From: Pardosa pseudoannulata
Taxonomy: Eukaryota > Arthropoda > Arachnida > Araneae > Lycosidae
Assembly: GCA_032207245.1 (NCBI GenBank)
Contig: CM063500.1
Coordinates: 78,189,625-78,253,624, forward strand
DNA length: 64,000 bases
Reading direction: 5' to 3'
The notes below the pieces were generated by a model. That model saw only the letters and a list, made by a program, of their open reading frames with translations. It made no database searches and was not told where the DNA came from. A program made the position numbers and the translations under genes. Positions 13,301 to 20,300 of this stretch are shown in pieces. Every line of letters starts with the position of its first letter. The stretch's first letter is position 1.

Positions 13301-14350
13301 TTTATTTTATTTTTTTTTGTTTTTTTTTATTGTGTATTTTTTTATTTATTTTTATTTTTGTTTATTTTTATTTTCTGATTTTTATTATGTTTTTTTATTT
13401 TTTATATTTTTTTTTAATTTTTTTTTTTATTATTTTTTTTTTTTGAATTTTTTTATTAATTTTATATTTGAAATATATTCTTTTATATATTTTAAATTTT
13501 TTTCCTTCTTTTATTTTATTAACAATTTTTATTATTCATTTTTTATTTTGTAATATTTTATTTTGTTTATATATTTTTTTTTTTTTTTTTTTTAAATTTT
13601 TTTTTAGTTATAATTATACATTTTTGTTTTTATTGTTTATCACGTTTTTAATTTATTCTCTTTTTTTTTAATTTTTATGCTATTTTTTAATTTTTAAGTT
13701 TTTGTAGTGATAAGAAGTTTATATATTATTTTTGTGTTATATTTTATTTTTTATTAATTTTTATATATTTTATATTTATATATATTATTACTTTTTTATG
13801 TATATTTTTTTTTTTTTTTATTTTTATTATTTGTATATCTTATATATATATATTATTTTATTATATTTTATTTTATATTTATTTTATATATTTTATATAT
13901 TTATTGTATTTATTTTTTATTATATCTTCTATTAATTTATATTTTTATTGTAATTTCTTTTTTTTTATTTATTTTTTTATTCTATTATATTCCATGTAAT
14001 TTATATATATATATATATTATATATATTTTTTTAATATATTATATATATTAGCCTTTATATATTTTATATATATTTTTTATGTATATTATATATTATATA
14101 TTTATATATTTATTTATATTATGAATCATATATTTATGTGTGTTATTGTATATATATAAAAAAATATATTTATATAAAAATGATATATATATATATATTA
14201 TTTATATTTTATTTATATATATATATATATATATAATAATATACCATATATATATATAATCCATATATATTTTATATGTAAAAAAAATATTCTATAATGT
14301 ATTTTATATATATAGATATGTATATAACATATTTTATACATAAAATGTAT

Positions 14351-14384
<34 letters not shown>

Positions 14385-17300
14385 TTAAATAAATATAGAT
14401 ATATACACGGTTGTCAGTGTAATGGAAACACCCTAGATTTATAAGGAATCCTTTACTAATAAACGTATGAGAGCCTTTGGCATGTGACACAGCTTTGAAT
14501 AGGCTGGGAATCAAATCATACAAGTACTGAATAGTGTTTAAAAAGATATCTTTCCATTTTTCTTGGATATATTGTAGAAGTTCTGGAAGATATGCTTTCA
14601 GATGAAAAATTCAAGTTTCAGCGTTCTAAAATAGACAATATCGGTTCCATATTGATTCAGGGGACTATGTGGGCTAAGGCACATGTTTCACTTCATCATC
14701 GTGTTCTTCAAATCGGGATTGGCCAAATCCCGCTGCATGAATATGAGTATTTTCATAGTGGAAAAATCCATCTTCTTTAGGAAACAATGTTTGCATCATA
14801 GGATGTACTTGGTCAAAAGAATATTCTCCAAGCTTCTCCTCAGTGATCCTTCCTTTCAGGGTTTTTGCTTTGCCTCGTTTGTATTGCCAAGTTGTTAGTA
14901 TGCAGACATAAGTTTAGATATTCTACCTATAGAAACGCTTAAATTCTGGGATATTTTGGTCACAGTTACACCAGCTAGTAGGTCTTTTACACTTTAGCCT
15001 CTTTGAAAGTCTGACAATTTACACTTTTGTCAAAAGTCCGGGACATATCCAACCTCACTAAAGCTACAAGACCTACAAGATGATAGATCACCTGGATTCT
15101 CTGGGCCGAACCCTCTAATCCAGAGATTTCTTTTAACCCTTAGCGCTCCGCACAGTTTTGTACCACTGCCTACCAGCAACTCCGACGCATTTTCGCAGCG
15201 GAACTAGTGAAATGGAGTTTTATTTTAAGTGAGAAAAATCACACGAGCTTGTGAATGATATTAATTTTGTATATTTGATATATATGCACTTCCTTCTTGC
15301 AAATGAAAGATAAATTTTAAATTTTTTACTTCACCATGGTGTGATATTTTGGGAACAACCTCCTATATGCATTCTGGGTTTATTTGGGTAGTACAATTTC
15401 GGAACCACTACTTAAAGTGTCAGAATTATAATCAGCATTTGTCTTTTGCAATCCCTTTTAATTCTTCACTACCACTCAACTCTATATTCTCATCATAATA
15501 AATATTTTTCTCCATGCTTCTAACCATAAATAAGGTCAAACAATGGTTTAATCGTAACTGTACAGAGACTGAGCACGTTTTAACTACAGATAACAAATGC
15601 CAAAGCCGACGATTCTGCAGTATCTTAAGCGTATTCATGCTAAAAACATTTGGATGGCCCTGTAGCGGAACTAACGGAGTGCTAAGGGTTAATAAGCACA
15701 AAAATGAAGGCGAGCTTAAAAATAAATAACTAAAAGGTGAAAGAAATACACAAAAATAAATGGGAAGAAAGTTTAAGGATAGAAACCAAAAATATTTTTG
15801 TGGCCAGCGACATTCTAACAAAATACGTGAATTAAATCAAATATAAAAATTTAATTTAAAAATAATAAAGCAACTTTAAAAATAATAAAAAAACATTAGA
15901 AATAAGAAAATAAACGACAAAGCAGAAAATATTAATTTAATTTTACTTTTAGGAAATTTGACATCATCGGGGACAGAACCCTCAACCCGAAAGCTATCTC
16001 ATACTACCATGATAAACTTTTTTGTATTAAAGTAAAACTAGTAGTTATGTTTATATTTTAAAATTATGAAGCATATTCTTAAAGTCAGTTATTTACAGTT
16101 GTTTCCATTATTTTGATAATCAGTATCATTAGTGTGTGTTTGCTGTGTATTGCTTTTTATATGACACAGTTCTACATTTTTCACTTGTCGAATTCTCACC
16201 ATGTGACTCTTTTTCGCAGGTGTACTGGTTCACCGTTGAATTCGGCCTCTGCCGGGAGCAAGGGGAACTGAAAGCCTACGGTGCCGGACTGTTATCGTCG
16301 TATGGGGAGCTGCAGGTATTGGATTATCTTTTACTTTTAGAACAACTAAAAGTAAAAAAGTACGACAATGGAACCACTTAACGCACTTCTTACTCTAAAG
16401 TTAAAACAAGCGTAAATTCCTTTAAAAGCTTTTTTTATTGTACTTGAAAAATAACAATTCATATAAAGCTTTCGTTTATTTATTTTTTCTACAAAAAAGA
16501 CTTTAAAAATATGTATAACATACAACAAACGTAACATGTGCAAATACGAAAATTGTGCCACAGTTGTAAAAAATGTGTGATCGTTATGCAGTAGAAGAGT
16601 TAACTAATCCCTATCGCTTAGCGAATAATCTTGAAAGGTGAGATATCTCGACTTCGTGGTGGAATATTAAGTAGAAAGTCAACGTTATAAATTGCTTTTG
16701 TAAATTATTCATTTAGAACCAGAAAATTTATGAAGTATAAATGATGTATCACTATGCAGTGGACGAGTTAACTAGTCCCTACCGCTCAGCGAATAATCTT
16801 GAAAGACGAGATATCTCGTATTCGTGATGGAATATTAAGGAGAAGGTGAACGTTGCAACTTGCTTTTGTAAATTATTCATTTAGAACCAGAAAATTTATG
16901 AAGTATAAATAATGTATCACTAACCAGTGGACGAGTTAACTAGTCCCTACCGTTCAGCGAATAACCTTGGAAGACGAGATATCTCGTCCTTCGTGATGGA
17001 AGTATTAAGGAGAAGGTCAATGTTACAAATTGTTTATGTAAATTATTCATTTAGAACCAGAAAATTTATGAAGTATAAATGATGTATCACTATGCAGTGG
17101 ACAAGTTAACTAGTCCCTAACGCTCAGCGAATAATCTTGAAAGACGAGATATCTCGTCCTTCGTGATGGAAGTATTAAAGAGAAGGTCAACATAAAAACT
17201 GCTTTTGTAAATTATTCATTTAGAACCAGAAAATTTATGAAGTATAAATGATATATAACCGAACAATGTTGATGCTAGTTGTCGAATAGTCTGAGCATGA

Positions 17301-20300
17301 CGTTCTTCTTACTTTCCAGCACGCGTTATCCGGAATTCCTCGTCTCTTACCTTTCGATCCTGACGTCACATCCTTACACCCCTATCAAGACGAGATGCTC
17401 CAGGACGTGTACTTTGTCGCCGACACCTTTCAAGATGCCAAGGAGAAGATCAGGTAATTCCGTCAACTTGATACCTCATAATTAGCTTGATGGGTGTAAG
17501 GCTTTTGTGATGCCACACTAAGACTCTCCCTGCCCCTACGGAATTTTGATCTTCCGCTAGAGAGATGATCTGATATTGTACAGAAGTCTCCCATATGCCG
17601 ACTTGAGGTCCCAGCAAGTGGACCTTCATACCCACAGATATATATATGACTACCATTCAGAGATATACTGTACATCCAGAGACAGAGACTGAGATTGTAC
17701 AATATTTGTATAAATTAATCTCTGGCTGTATAGGGAGATTCTCTAAAACTTGCCAGCTTCGAAAATAGCAACTTGGGGTTTTAGCTCCTAGCCCTAACCA
17801 CTAAATCATCTCTTGATCGAACGGCGTTAGGATTTGACTTGCTCAAGAAGATGCAGACATCCTAATTAAAATTGTAAGGATGTTACGTACTGAAAGATTT
17901 ATTTAAGGAATTTTAATATTTACAGAATATATTATAGGACACGAGTGAGGTTTTCTTAGCATGAGTCTGGTCCCATAATCAAATCCGAAGCCTGGAATTG
18001 AGAGGAATAAAATAGTTACTTTATGGATAAGATATGTTCTTGTTAGAAAATTAGTTACTTTATTTTTATAATAAGTAATTTAAATATTTTATTTTATTAC
18101 CCACCTCATAACCACTGATGATATTAGCATAATATGCATGCATTTTCTATCAGCCGTGACGTATAGCATGCGTCTGAAGATCGGTTCTTTCCCTACCGAT
18201 AAGTACTCGGGGAGAAAAGGCTATGTATCTGTCAGTGATAATAGTTGTACTGCAGTTAACCGATGTTTATTTCTTTTTCCTTTTAAGTTTAATAAATATA
18301 AATTTAAATGATGCTACCACTTGTTTTAATACTGTTCAGGATTGACAGGGCAAAATGCTTCGACTTCAACTATTATTCTATTATAGCTTTAAATAAGTTA
18401 ACAGTTCTTGGTTTTTCAAGAACCAGAAGATCAATTAAGCTACTTTTTTGGTGTAGATAGTGGTTTGGATTGAATATTTTTCTTCCAATTCCGTCAGATC
18501 CCTCTCTGATGGTGTGTTCATGTCGACGAGATAAGGGTGGAAGTCAAAGGTTATTGTCAAAGGACAGTGGTACAGTCTGTTCCATAAGAGCGTGTCACTC
18601 ATAACTTCGTCAATAGATAGCACGAAGATACCAGCTTAATTGTACTTGTTCTTCAAACATTAGAGAAGAATGCTTTATGGTTATATTCTTTATTTGATTT
18701 GTTTTGCTGTGTTTCAATCAACAATTCCAAAATGAGTGTCGCTTATGCGAGCCGTTTTGAGGAAGTTTTTCTGTGTAACCATCCAAAAGTACCAAAATTA
18801 GCTTGTGCAGCTGCATGAGAAAGTTGGAGTCGTTCGTCAAGAAGTTGGTAGCACGTTATAAAGCGGTACAAAATGTTGATGACCTACCGGAATGGGCTAA
18901 ACGCCGTTCAACGTCAAAATCGAATGATAAAGTGATTCTTGCATAATTGATAATATTGGCCACTGGACAACTTATTACGTGAAATGAATTTCATTTTAAT
19001 ATGTATACTACACGGTACAAATGCATTTTTAACTAATTCTTTTGTATTTTCAGAAAAATAGACGACACGCTCTTATGGAACAGACTGTACTTGTAATGTA
19101 AAAAAATCATCCCTTCGATTGCCATATGTACAATTATAGCTACTTAGTATGTTAACTCCTTGCTAAGTAACCTGGAAACGAAACATAACTTCTTGATAGA
19201 CCGTTTAAATGAGGGGAATTGAAAAGAAAGTAATAAGAGAACTTTAGGAATGTAGTAGTGAAGATCAAGACCCAAAGTAACTGAATCCCAAAAATACTAG
19301 GAAGATGATAAAAGTTTTTATTCCGTTAGGCTTGAAGTTTTTCCGTATGCAATACAAGATTTATTCAGATCGAGACCTACTGATTAAAGCCGATTCCAAA
19401 CGACTACTAAGATTTAGGAATCGAGAGGGATTCAAACTTGCAGTTTCTGGACCAGAAAGATAGAACCCTATTTGGTCAGTAATAATTTGGTTAGGTATTG
19501 CTGGAATTACATTATCTCTTTTATATTTAGGAAATTCCATATACAGTTGGTTATTTATTTACTAAAATAAATAATTCGCTTTACACAGGAAAAGGATAAA
19601 CATTGAGTTTAACAAAGCAACGTATTTCCGTATAAAAGTTTCACTAAAAGATCTTTAATTAATTGATCTCACTTTTATTTAAATTCTAACGCATTAGTAG
19701 CATTGTCTTCATATATTATAACCTTATTTAAATAATTCAGAAGTAAATTATTAACAGATAGCATGCGTATTGTTTTAAACTAAATTTTTAAGATGTTTAT
19801 TTTCTAACATTGATAAATAATCCACAGATTAATACCATGCTAATATTCTTAGCATGAAATGACTAATATAATACTTGGAGGGAAAACCACTGTATCGTAA
19901 TAAAGTATAAAATGAAAAGCTAAAGTAAATAAGGCACAAATGATGAGGGAAAATAGGCAGACATCTGTTCTGTTTCTTTGAGCAAGCAATATTCTCAATG
20001 CAAGAGCATAGTGAACTCAGTTGAGAATAATGTCACTCGAAACAGCTGTCTACGTACTTCCTCTCACTGGCTGTAACAATAGTATCTGTAAAAACAGTAT
20101 TTGTAAAATCTAGTTAAACTGTCGCAAATACTTTTATTTCCTGTAGTTTAAGTTACAATACAGTAAACTATAATAAATAAAAGTGCAGTAGAACCTCGAT
20201 TATCCGAAGTAATTGGGACCTAACCTTCTTTGTATAATCGAAATTTTCAGATAACAGAGAATTCATCATCAATAATCATCTAGTTTAACCTTTTCAGATT

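Noticed and set aside
13181..13935. Phe/Tyr/Ile-rich frames that look like membrane proteins
   Set aside because: They translate a T/A-only tract; hydrophobicity follows from composition.
15432..15821. 129-residue minus-strand frame
   Set aside because: It crosses the right terminus of the P4 element, so it cannot be a single conserved gene.
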